DNA of 64,000 bases, from positions 32,649 through 96,648 of the forward strand of contig JABVXU010000200.1 of NCBI GenBank assembly GCA_013365365.1, given 5' to 3'. Under the pieces are notes generated by a model. It saw only the letters and a program-made list of their open reading frames with translations. It searched no databases and was not told where the DNA came from. This DNA comes from Cruorifilaria tuberocauda (Eukaryota; Nematoda; Chromadorea; Rhabditida; Onchocercidae). This document shows positions 53,405 to 64,000 of the stretch, in pieces. The translations under genes were made by a program, and so were the position numbers. How positions within the stretch are numbered: position 1 is the first letter of the stretch; the number at the start of each line of letters is the position of its first letter.

Positions 53405-56400
53405 ATGGAAAGTAACGGAGTAATTGTTATTGAGAAAGACAAAGAATCATCCATAGGAAATGATTGGTTAAAATCTGAGTCCGAAGGGATGATAAGAGAA
53501 AACAATGAGGATGAAGATGGCGATTTGGTGACACCTTGGGATGTTACAGCATCAAGCAAGAAGGGTGTCGATTACGACAAATTGATAGGTTAGCACCAGT
53601 GTTCAATAGATGTACGTTCCAAAAAATGCAAGCTATGCATTCCGGAATTTTATGTGGTTTTAATAAGCTTATCAAAGAGTAGAGATTTTCACTGTATTAT
53701 TATAGAAACAATTGATTATAGAAACCAATGATTATTTAACTCATATCTTTTAATTGTTACCCACACTTTTGAAGTAAGGAACCTATTTGATAAAAACATA
53801 GTAGGATATGGATAAATGAAGCCTTAAAGTCAGAGCTTATTTGCAGAATTACGCTCACATTTCTACTCTTACACATTCTTTTTCTTCTCTCAATAAGATC
53901 AAAATTTACCAGTTTTTCTAATCATTATATGCTGGTTAGCAGAAAAAATTATCACTAATAGATACTGAATTTGAGCATATAGTTTTTTGAAATATCTATT
54001 ATATTTTTCAAATCAATAAACGCTGCTTTCAGAAATATTTTGTTTAATTTTCAGCAAAATTCGGGTGTTATAGAATAACAGAAGACTTAATCAATCGATT
54101 TGAGCGAATTATTTGTCAAAAGGCTCACCCAATGCTGCGACGTGGACTGTTTTTTGCCCATCGGTAGGTAATCATAAAGTACCTCTATTATATACTTTTT
54201 ACGAAAAACAAGAGATAATTTGTTTTGGAAGTGGAAAATTTACACTTAGGTAAACATTTAATCTAAAGAAACTGAAGTAAGTGGTCTCCTATTTTTCGTT
54301 AATTTTGAAAATAAATCGACTTAATAGGATTTTATCTATTTAAATTGGTTACAGAAATTCGATAATAAAATAGATCATTGTGCACTATTGCTTTGAAGTG
54401 ATTGAATATGAAAATTTTCAGTGATTTGTCATTAATTTTGGATCGCTTGGAACAGAAAAAACCATTTTTCTTGTATACTGGCCGAGGTCCGAGCAGTGGT
54501 AGCTTGCATCTTGGACATCTCATCCCATTTGTCTTTACAAAATGGTTGCAAGACGTATTTGATGTTCCTCTCATCATTCAGGTTGGTTAGTAATTTTATA
54601 TTGAAATTAGTGGACGATGCAAATATTTTTTACTTGAGTAGCATTTTTTTAGTATATCTCTATACTTATCCTACAGCTATTACAATGCATTATATATCTC
54701 GTTTCTGTTATTTTACATTAATAATTAATTAAAATTTGAGGAGTACACATATTATTCTGCACCAAATTTTCAGATAACAGATGATGAAAAATTCCTTTGG
54801 AAGAACCACACATTAGATGAAATCAAGCATATGGCAAAAGAGAATATTAAAGATATTATTGCTTGTGGTTTTAGTCCTGATAAGACTTTTATCTTCTTAG
54901 ACACTGAATATATGTGGTGAGTACAGTTGCATTTATTTTTTGTCAGAATTGACGTAGCAATCTTCGTAAAACTTTCGTTTGAAGACCCACATCATTCTTT
55001 GTTTATTCAGAATAGTCAATCAATCTAATCGAAACTAATTTCAGCCCTTCTTTTTACACGAATATCTTGAAGATATGGAAGCTTGTAACACTTAATCAAG
55101 CGCGGTCAATTTTTGGGTTCATTGGTGAAGATTCGATGGGCAAAGCAGCCTTTCCTTCCATTGAAGCAGCTCCGTGCTTCAGTAGTAGCTTTCCACTAAT
55201 ATTTGGACAACGATCAGATATTCCATGTATCATTCCATGTGCTATTGATCAGGTTTGTTTACGTATGAAAATTATATATATATTAATTTCATTGTATTTT
55301 CAAGTTCAAGTGTCATATATATATATATATATATATATATCTTTCAGGATCCTTATTTTCGGATGTGCCGCGACGTCGCGCCGCGCTTAAAATATTCTAA
55401 GCCTGCGATGATATACAGCTCTTTTTTGCCAGCCTTACAAGGTGCTCAAAGCAAAATGGCTGCATCTGATACAACCACATGTATTTATTTGGATGATACA
55501 CCTAAACAAATAAAAAATAAGGTGCTTAATTTTCTCATTCAATTTTTAAAGGAGGAAAAAATTCTTGGACAGACAGGTCATCATTGAAAGAAGATCTGAG
55601 AACAAAAGAAGTAAAAGAGAGTAAATTGGAAATTTGTGAAAGAACTTTTTTTTAATTAGAGTCATATTTTATTTAAAAATTTTTTTTCAGATCAATAAAT
55701 ATGCTTTTAGTGGTGGACGTGATACAATTGAAGAACATCGTAAATATGGTGGTAATTGTGATATTGATATTTCATATCAGTTTTTACGATATTTTATGGA
55801 AGATGATGATGAACTTGAGAGTATACGTGAAGTAAGTTTTGAAGTCTTTTGTTTTTAGCATTGATTTATAAATTGATGGCATTCGTTACCATGAAAGAAA
55901 AAATACAAGTACTTTGATAAAATATATCACTATTTAATAATTTCAAAGTTGAGATAGGATATCAACTAGGTGTTTCACTTCGTTCTTTTAGAATCCCCAT
56001 TGATTCTTATGAGGGATATATTTTGCTGAATGATCTTCAAGTTTTTTTCATATTATGATAACTACCTCTGTCTGTTTACGGTGATAACTTTGTCGAAACT
56101 AGGCTTCACTTTCTGCAAATTTGCATATCCCATATATATTGATATTACTGCATTTTTATAAAAGTTAATTTTGTTTTTTAAAATTTTAAAAGTGATAAGG
56201 TTAATAAATCAAATACAGATATCCTAACTTTTCCCAGGATTAAAAAGTAAAGATGATGTTTCATTTGCCTTTCTGTTACCGATGTCATTTGCATAAGTTT
56301 GATCTATAATTTTTCTAGCGTTACACAAATGGTGCGTTATTAACCGGTGAACTTAAATCAATAGCCATTAAAGAAGTGCAACGAGTTATGGCAGAATTAC

Positions 56401-56477
56401 AGCAGCGCCGAAAAGAAGTGACCGACGAAATAGTAGAAAGTTTCATGATTCCACGGAAGTTAAAGTATAATTACTGA
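53405..56477 (+). CDS. wars-1: Tryptophanyl-tRNA synthetase, cytosolic
   Basis: Class I synthetase charging tRNA-Trp in the cytosol. Eight exons in phase: 53405-53588, 54055-54163, 54422-54581, 54774-54916, 55045-55252, 55348-55521, 55691-55831, 56319-56477, giving 425 residues. Eukaryotic TrpRS blocks are all present: [38 protein letters not shown] (the HIGH-type signature, HLGH 127-130), [56 protein letters not shown] and the C-terminal [14 protein letters not shown]. The second signature is KMAAS (304-308, at 55453-55467), where the human enzyme has KMSAS. The 60-residue N-terminal extension is acidic, and I see no WHEP domain there. No mitochondrial targeting signal is evident. Confidence 0.96.
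55315..55340. repeat. (AT)13 microsatellite at a splice acceptor
   Basis: Thirteen AT units end immediately before CTTTCAG, the acceptor of the tryptophanyl-tRNA synthetase exon starting at 55348. The repeat occupies the place of the usual polypyrimidine tract, so length changes could affect splicing. Confidence 0.9.
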
Positions 56478-59433
56478 AAAAGGAATGCAACCATTTATCA
56501 CTTTTTTCGCAATGCTTGTATCGGATATTGATTAATTTTTTTACTTTCATTTCCTTGAATATGATTCGGAATGTTTTTTTGCTGCTCAATCACAGATGAG
56601 TTTTCTGTTTCGGTGTTTGTCTAATTTTTTGGATTTAATCGCTTACCTCTGCAATTTAACAACATGGTTCACAGATTGGCTATAGTTTTGTAAGTTAGTT
56701 TCACGCTTATATGGAATAACTTGTTGTCTGTGATTCTTGAAAGACTTATAACTTCTCCTCCTTCGGGTGGCTATTTTCTTCTAAAATTATTTTTATTGTA
56801 CTTTTTGTCATTTAAAGAAGATAATAACATTTCGCAGCTGAAAAAATGTTCTCACTTTTCCTTTTTAATTTTTAATTTGTAAGTTTACAGGAAGCTTTAG
56901 TAAGTCACTTCAGTCACTATTTCTAGCTATAAAATGTTCTCATTTATCTCTTCTAATTTTTAAAAATATTGTTCATAATTTATACAGATAAGAAAAAATG
57001 AAGCAATGCGGATGGGAGGAAAATAGGACAGATGAAGTTCGCCTTCCTTCCTAATCTAAATGCTTTATTTAAATGTATGTACTTTTTAGCATTGAATTTG
57101 ATCTTTAAATGATAGGGATATCGAAATTCGAAGCACTATTGTTTGTTAATTGTTTAATTCTTCAATTTCTGAAGTTTTATATTTTGTCAATGATGTATTT
57201 TGTTGGATGGTAATTTTTTTAATGATGAATCGCAACAGTAAATGTCGCGGTTAAAGCGTAATTCAAAATATATCATCTGACATGCAATCGAGAAATATAG
57301 TTCAAAACTTTATTTATATTCGTAAGTCTATCTCAAAAAAATGAAATTCACTTCTGGCTAGGATCTCTAGTAACTTGATCTGATTTCAGTTTAATCCACT
57401 TTCTAAACTTCACTTTCTAAGTTTCATCAATGAGAATCGCCGTAAATGTTTAAAGTTCGACCGATTATTCCGCTGGTTTTTAGTATCATTTACGGATTCA
57501 GTCAACGTATTTTATCAGATTACAGAATTGTATTATGTTTGTCATTATAGAAATAACGTGAAATATCATAATTTCATAAAGATGTGAATTTTATAATCTA
57601 TCCTAAAATGATTCCTTGAAAAATACAGGAATTAGCAATGAATGAAAAGACGGAAAAAGCGAGAAAATCATGGAATGATTATAAATTCAGTTGATAGGAA
57701 GGATTGAACAGTCCAAATTTAATCACTAATACGATATAATTCGGTATTCCAGCGTTTCGTACACAAAATATATAATTGAGTATCACTAATTCAATTCAAA
57801 TATACTATCACATTTCTTTTTGATCGTTTCGAAATTCGTATAGATTATTTAGTAGAAAGTGATATCTAAAATAGTTCTACCCACAATTACTGCAAAGAGA
57901 TCTTTTGAAGGACAGATCTTAACAAGAAAAAAAATGATAAATGTCTCGTTGATGATATTTGTTGAAGTTCTCAATAAATTATATGAATTTTATAAGATCT
58001 GTTCAATTAGATAAGAATCAGAAGGACGTTTTCACTCCTACCTTCATTATCCGTCATCCAGAAAAAAAAAAGGAAAGGAAATTTAACCATTTAATCATTC
58101 CATAATGAAACTTGATTTGGCATTACTTATTCTCATTAATCACTGTTCTTATTCTGCTGGTTTCATGAAGATATTGCAATTAGATATAATCAATTCAAAG
58201 AGGAAAAATAGTGAACATTTTAATTAAATGAAAAATGAATCTGATCATTAATTCAATACCGTTTGATATCTTTTTTTGTCAGTTCTTATCAAAATCAAAA
58301 ATAATAGATAAAATAATAAATGAACAAAGGAGCAAATAAAGTGATAAGAATAGCAAATAAGTTTATATGATAATGAAATGTGATAATATTAAGTTTGTCA
58401 TTTTCCCGAAACTATTTTGATATTTAACTGATAGTAGAGTTACAGTTATAGTTGATAATATAGTTAGTGTAAAGTCAGTGTAACTGCTAAAAATTGTGAA
58501 TAATGCAAATTGAACTTTGAAAAATGCCTTGAGCATTTTTTTGTAATTTTTAACAGATAGTTTAATATCTTCCCGACATTACTTTGATATCTACTTCAAT
58601 AAATTAAAGTATTTAGCTAATTATTAGTTTATACAAATATTGAAAGTAATTTACGATTTTAATGAATATCTAGATTTTAATTTTCATTTGTTTTACACTA
58701 AATATGATTTATTGATTGATTTTTCCAATATAATTGAAGTTTAGGAATTTCTGAGAATTTGAAATTGAAGAAATTTCAACTTATCACACTTCATATTTGA
58801 TAGGTAATGAATAGATTTTGTAAAATATGCAACTGAAAATGTATAGCACAACAGAGATATGGTTAGAGTACAAAAAACTATCAATATATTTTGCGTATTA
58901 ATTAAACTTCTTCCCGGTAAATGCTGGAAATTATGAGAAATCTTGCGTCAAAGTCAAAGTGATTATTAAATTCGATTAGCACTTTTTTTTCTCACAAACA
59001 AGTTGAAAAGTTAAAGTAATATAGTCTGAGAAGTGCTTTCCTATTTATACGCAAATATTTTGAACAAAAGTTAATAGTAATTTAATTTCTAAGAATTTTA
59101 ATGCTTTGATTATTTATCGAAATTTTTAATGCGTCCGAATGAATTTCTTATCACACCACAATTTATATTATTGTATGATAACGTATGATATCACTTATCA
59201 CAACTTTACTTTACTTATATATTTGTATAATATTGTATGACAAATTTCAGGAAAAAAAAAACTATCCGGAAGATAAGTCAGAATAATTTATCTTATGTTT
59301 CAATTCCGGTTCCAACGTTTTTCTAATTTTTAAGTGAAAAAGTCGGTAATTGAAGTAGATGATCTGTATGAGGAATGTAAACTAGCAATTTCAATCAAAA
59401 ACCATTAGGTTTAGCTGCAAAACGCAACCGCAC
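56478..59433. other. Gene-poor interval downstream of tryptophanyl-tRNA synthetase
   Basis: About 3 kb of AT-rich DNA containing the presumed 3' UTR. No open frame with splice structure or recognisable similarity, and no evident RNA gene, was found on either strand before the tRNA at 59434. Confidence 0.5.
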
Positions 59434-59505
59434 TAGCAGCGAGTGGTTTCGATCCACCGACCTCTGGGTTATGGGCCCAGCACGCTTCCACTGCGCCACG
59501 CTGCT
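59434..59505 (-). tRNA. Initiator tRNA-Met (CAU)
   Basis: Read on the minus strand, 72 bases fold as a full cloverleaf without intron. The acceptor stem AGCAGCG pairs with CGCTGCT, with discriminator A. The anticodon arm is CTGGG-CCCATAA-CCCAG, showing CAT and the three consecutive G:C pairs diagnostic of initiators. The first pair is A:T, and the T-loop reads ATCGAAA with A in place of the usual T54, both features of eukaryotic initiator tRNAs. The sequence is nearly the human initiator apart from a few stem changes. The internal promoter A box (TGGCGCAGTGG) and B box region (GGATCGAAACC) are present. A TTTT Pol III terminator lies about 10 bases downstream (59419-59422 on the plus strand). 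Confidence 0.97.
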
Positions 59506-61088
59506 TCCATCGGGGCATTACTCAAATTCATTAAATGCATCTTAATTTTTTAATTAAAAATGATTAATTAAAAGAAAGGAGAAAAGAGTTAATTATTATC
59601 TTTTAGAAAATCTCAGAAATACCGGAAGTGAAGTGATTTCAATTGAAATTTGAAGACACTCAATTAATTACAGTGGATAATTCATTTGTTAGAATAAAAA
59701 AAAAACTGGTACTGTTCTTTTTTCTTACCCATTCCTGATGATTTTTCATGCAATCCGGATGACGGATAATCTTTAATACATTCCTAAGATTACCTGAAAT
59801 TACCCAGATATGCCTTACGATTAATTTCCTGAAAGTAATATAACGGATGTGATCAAATATGATTATTATTATTATTTTTATTTTTAATTTATTATTATTT
59901 TTTATTTTTAACAATGAAGAAGAAAGTGTAAGTAACTATTGAAAGAATATAAATAAAGATAAGAGAGAATTTTAATATCCGAAATGCAAGGCACAATGAT
60001 AATGCTATCACAGATAAAACGATTTATCAAATAATTTTATCAAAGAATAAGAATTTTTTCTTTGGAAAAAAATTACTATTTTAAAAACTATTCAAATTTT
60101 TGGAAAAATAAAAATTTTCAAGATGTTTGAAATTAAGGTTTAATTTTACTATTACTCTAAAAAATTCATGGCAACAATATTAATAAAAGACTATTTTTTC
60201 CTTATCATGCACTTATCAATACGACTACACTGTTTATTGTTCATTTATTCATGTAATTATTAAATATAAGTTATACTTTCATGCATCGCATACTTTACAA
60301 AGAGTAATGGAAGTACTATTCATAAAGATACAATGACCTAGTAGGACAATTTCAGCTGTCTGGCATAACTTTTCTACTCTTACTTAGTTAAATGTAAATT
60401 TCATTTGATGTTTAAATGTTATCTCGTCATTTCAACTGTTAACATATCACGATATGGGCCTAAGTTAGCACAGTTCTCATATCATGATATTGGCCTAAGT
60501 TGATATAGTTCTATCCTCTTGTTTGTTATTTACAAAACTTTTCAACATTTCAAAATGTAAAAGTGATAATGCTTTGTGAAATTAATTATCAATATCGATT
60601 ATCGGAAACATGATAATTTTTACTTTAATATAAATATTCAGGTAGGTGGTATTTATCAGCTGAGAAAATTTTATGAACTCAAAGATTACTTCAATCGATG
60701 CTATAATTATGTTAGCAGAAAGTTATGTAAAAGTATTTACGAGTTATTTATTAACGAGTAATGTCTTTCCATGCTGCTATGCTGATAACTTTTAACATAA
60801 CACATAATTTTCATGCTCCATAACTTGCTAATTTATTAATTATATTTATGGGTAGCTAGCAAATCTGATTTGTTGAACAGCTTGCTTGCTTTTCTTTTCA
60901 ACTTTTATTTTCACAAATATATCACTTTCAACAATATCCATTCTTTGATAGTTTATAATTATAATTTTTACTTGTTAATTAATTTACCATTATGGTAATT
61001 TTTTTTTTCAAGAATAAACTTATCACGAAATTCTAATATTAAAGTAAATATCATTATAGCTTCTTCATAAATACCCATTAAAAAAGTA
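59506..61088. other. Intergenic interval before the CCP gene
   Basis: About 1.6 kb of AT-rich sequence between the tRNA (-) and the CCP gene (+). It holds a two-copy repeat at 60444-60513. A 61-codon frame at 60576-60761 has no splice context or similarity and is not called as a gene. Confidence 0.5.
60444..60513. repeat. Two-copy tandem duplication, 35-bp period
   Basis: ATATCACGATATGGGCCTAA... at 60444 is followed 35 bases later by ATATCATGATATTGGCCTAA.... Both copies continue through AGTT to AGTTCT. Each copy contains an imperfect palindrome (ATATCANGATAT). About 1.1 kb upstream of the CCP gene start, so a cis-regulatory role is possible but unproven. Confidence 0.75.
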
Positions 61089-63724
61089 ATGTTACTCCAA
61101 ATTGAGTATTTCCTCGTATTGGCTTTATCTACTCTTGTAACAGGAGCTCCTAAATTGAGTAAGTTATTTATTATTTTTTTTTTTAAAATTATTTATGATA
61201 AATGGAGTATTGTGAATGAGATAAGAAGAAGAAAGGTTAAGGTTAAGAGGTGAAAGCAAATGTCATAAATTTAAGTTTATTGAAAAATAGCAAAGAAATG
61301 TACTGTAGTTGATAATGAAGTTATGATAATTGTAAAGAATGATTCAAAATTTTCAATGTTAGAAATTCTAAGTAGCATTCATTAACTTTTCTTCTGATTA
61401 CGAAAACTTTTACTTGAATTGTTATCAAATTAAAGTTACCTACTATTTTAATGTGATGTCTAATTTAAATTTTGAAATAAAATATTTTGTTAAATAACTT
61501 AACCTAATTAAATATAATTTTTTTCTTATCTATAAATTGATAAATATATATAGGTTTGTGATCATATCAAAAAGTATGATATGAGAGTGTTATGATCAAA
61601 CTTTAGGTTGTGAAGATATTGAAACAACAGATACTGGAAATGTAGTCTATGTGCAAGCTGATTATGCTAAAAAACATGCGCCAGGGACAACAGCGCTTAT
61701 ATTATGCGAAGTTGGATATGTGAACTCATTCCCCTTCGTTGTCTTCTGCCTGGAAAATGGCAAATGGAATAATGAACTTGGTCATTTTGAACTTGATCAT
61801 TTCCTGAAATTATCGCTACACCTTTAATTTAATCATGATAAATTAAAAAAAAAAAAAAAAACCAAATTGGATAGATGATTAATGAGGTTTTTTTTTAATC
61901 TGCAAACTTATCTCTAGCAAATTAATTTTCTTTTCTAAATTATTATTCCAAATAATTATTCTAAATTATTTTTAAATTCATCTAAATTATGTTTCTTTTT
62001 TTCTTTGATAACTTACTTTTGTTTCTAGCAAATTATTTTTTATTAGATATTATCATTATTGATTATCCGTACTTAAAACTAGTTCACATTTAATATATTT
62101 GCAAATTCATCGTAAGCTATGATTTCAATATATTTCAGGTGAATGTGTATTAGCTAGTAAGGGTTGTGAACCTCAAAATTCTCCGCACACTATCACTTAT
62201 ATACCTGTACGTTTTTTTTCATGAAAATGCACACGTACGTGTACCTATGTATGTTTGTACTTATGAGTGTGTTTGCTGTGCTGTTATTTGTTATCTTAAT
62301 TTTATATTTGTTATGTTAATATTGAAAATTAAAAGATTGAGTATAAGTAATACTAGTACATAAGAAATTTTAGTGCTAACCTGATTAGGAAAAGATTTAA
62401 AAAATTACTTGTTTGTTTTTTTTTCTTTTTAAATATTCATAGATATTTTCCTATTTCATTCATTATAAAAGAAATTGCGCTAGAAAAAGAAATGAAAAAG
62501 AAATTGCTTTTTGCTTTATTAATGATATTTATTCACATATATATATATATATATAATTTAAATAACCGATTATGCTACTTAAATTTCAGCTCCATTACAC
62601 CATTTCTAGCAATTTTACGTGAACCTTATAGCAAAATTAAAATAAAAATAAAAAAAGCAAAATTCGAACTTCTCTTGATATTCTTTACTTTTCGACTGGA
62701 ACACGTGAAATGTAGCGTACGTGGTGTAAATATGCGTGTGTACGTGTGTGTATGTTTGTGTATCTGTGTATGTGAATAGATGGAAGTTATTTCGATTTAC
62801 TTTGATAATCAGTCAATAATATCATTTCATTAAACTTTAAATTGTTTATTTCATATTCATAAAATTCAACTTTCTCACTTATTTCAATTTCAGCTTTACA
62901 ATTTAACTCTTTTATTCACAATCAAATTTCATTTTTTTTTTTACAGCCGTCAGGCTCGAAAACTTATCCATCCGGAACATTTGCAGTATTGCAATGTTCC
63001 ACAGATGAAGAGCCAATCGGACATACATCTACGATTTGTATAAATGGCAAGTGGACCGATGAATTGGGTGATTGCAAGAAATCACTTGATGCTGGTGACA
63101 TGTCCAGTGCTGTAACTCATAAATCCAGTATCATTGTTGTTGATCCAAGGGCTAAAATCGATGATAACAATCAATCATCAGTAATCACTACCACACAATC
63201 AGATAATGAATATACCGGTGACTAAATTGCTTCAATCATCAATTTTGACATATATAACGTAGAATTATATTTTTAATTTTAAAATTTTAAAATAATTACG
63301 AATAATTTTTGTGTTATCATGAGATAGTTCAATGTTTGTTATCATCAAATATATCAATCTTTGATCATTGATAAAAAAAATGCTAAAATTAAAGTTAAAT
63401 TCTACAATTTCTACTATCTCTCATTTTTTGATTTCCTAAAAGATTTACATTTAATTTTCAGAAACCACAACTGATAGTATCGTTGAAAGTGCAGAGGAGA
63501 AATCAGTAGTAGATATGTTATTGACAGGTGCAGGAAATATAACAATGGGAAATGTAGGAAATGCAACATTGTCTGAAATGATAACGGATGTCACTTCGAA
63601 GAAGTTGGATATGAATGCAAAAAACGCTCAGGTAGAACTGATAACGGAGGCACATTATGATGAGTCAGATGAAATGAAATCACTCTTATCCAGTGATCAG
63701 GAGGAGAAAGCAATGTATTTCTGA
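61089..63724 (+). CDS. Secreted protein with two Sushi/CCP domains
   Basis: Predicted extracellular protein of 281 residues from five in-phase exons: 61089-61158, 61607-61780, 62139-62206, 62947-63217, 63462-63724. The first exon encodes a signal peptide (MLLQIEYFLVLALSTLVTGA). Residues C25, about 57, about 71 and C84 form the first CCP module, with the family's C-L-E-N-G-K-W near the third Cys. C91, C121, C135 and C147 form the second, with C-I-N-G-K-W. After residue 147 the chain is Ser/Thr/Asp-rich and hydrophilic to the stop, with no membrane segment or obvious GPI signal, so secretion or matrix deposition is likely. CCP modules mediate protein-protein contacts in adhesion, receptor and complement-control proteins; which applies here cannot be told. 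I do not recognise a named orthologue. The start sits about 500 bases from exon 2 and is supported by the signal peptide and GTAAGT donor. Confidence 0.85.
62536..62555. repeat. (AT)n microsatellite in CCP gene intron
   Basis: About ten AT units in the third intron of the CCP gene. Nearby, 62705-62780 and 62230-62280 are GT-rich (GTGTGTACGTGTGTG-type) simple sequence on the same strand. Confidence 0.85.
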
Positions 63725-63809
63725 TATGCATGTGTTTCTGTGTTCCTATTATGATAAATTATCGTTTTGTTATCAGGAAAAATGGAGGATGAAAAGAGAT
63801 AATTTTTTT
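63725..63809. other. Presumed 3' UTR of the CCP gene
   Basis: Short AT-rich stretch between the stop codon and the minisatellite. No canonical AATAAA was seen; the closest is AATAATT-type sequence, so the polyadenylation site is unresolved. Confidence 0.35.
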
Positions 63810-64000
63810 AATGTGCAAAATGTGCAAAATGTGCAAAATGTGTAAAATGTGCAAATGTGCAGAATGTGCAAATGTGAAAAATGTGCAAAATGTGTAAAAT
63901 GTGCAAATGTGCAGAATGTGCAAATGTGAAAAATGTGCAAAATGTGTAAAATGTGCAAAATGTGTAAAATGTGCAAATGTGCAGAATGTGCAAATGTGAA
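63810..64000. repeat. Nested minisatellite of AATGTGCAA units, truncated by window end
   Basis: Tandem 8-9 base monomers (AATGTGCAA, AATGTGTAA, AATGTGCA, AATGTGCAG, AATGTGAAA) fill the last 190 bases. They are organised into a higher-order unit of six monomers, 52 bases long: the GCAG variant recurs at 63859, 63911 and 63981, the last spaced 70 because two monomers are duplicated. The repeat begins about 85 bases after the CCP gene stop codon. Apparent His/Ile/Cys/Phe-rich open frames on the minus strand here are only the repeat translated. Confidence 0.95.

Noticed and set aside
60576..60761. 61-codon plus-strand frame
   Set aside because: AT-rich codons, no splice sites or similarity; not supportable as a gene.
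63773..63993. Minus-strand frames rich in His, Ile, Leu, Cys and Phe
   Set aside because: Translation of the minisatellite in different frames, not a gene.

Overview
This is eukaryotic nuclear DNA, most likely from a nematode. The sequence is AT-rich and genes are split into many short exons. Almost every intron runs from GT to a TTTTCAG-like acceptor, the classic nematode form. Every recognisable protein has a clear animal orthologue. Frequent introns of 100-1500 bp, rather than the roughly 50 bp typical of Caenorhabditis, and the base composition would suit a clade III parasitic (filarial-type) nematode; that placement is inference. I rebuilt gene models by joining exons on splice signals and reading phase and by comparing with remembered animal families; no database search was possible.

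Layout. 1-7025 (+): C-terminal part of a beta-heavy spectrin (SMA-1-like), with the last spectrin repeats, PH domain and basic tail. 9830-12950 (+): complete CDC73/parafibromin of the Paf1 transcription elongation complex. 14416-26388 (+): complete KIDINS220/ARMS scaffold with ankyrin repeats, KAP NTPase with membrane segments and a SAM-like region. 27942-28088 (+): an unrecognised 48-codon membrane ORF whose stop codon directly abuts the next start. 28089-30889 (+): TMEM231, a ciliary transition-zone protein. 30890-37091: about 6 kb of AT-rich DNA with at most isolated exon-like islands. 37092-47656 (+): complete Aquarius/EMB-4 spliceosomal RNA helicase in 34 exons. 49655-51731 (-): a six-finger zinc finger protein. 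53405-56477 (+): cytosolic tryptophanyl-tRNA synthetase. 59434-59505 (-): an initiator tRNA-Met gene. 61089-63724 (+): a secreted protein with two Sushi/CCP domains. 63810-64000: a minisatellite that runs off the window.

The genes are mostly unrelated housekeeping and cell-biology genes on the plus strand. I see no CRISPR, rRNA, intact transposon or gene cluster of bacterial type. The window gives the expression machinery (CDC73, Aquarius, WARS, tRNA-iMet) alongside membrane and cytoskeletal scaffolds (spectrin, KIDINS220, TMEM231), but I do not infer that they act together.

Most worth a second look: the TAAATG junction upstream of TMEM231 and its possible splice to the KIDINS220 3' end; the one-exon-per-ankyrin-repeat architecture of KIDINS220; a probable GC-AG intron and two hairpin-forming intronic segments in the Aquarius gene; a serine-to-alanine change in the tryptophanyl-tRNA synthetase signature loop; the secreted two-CCP protein; and the nested minisatellite.
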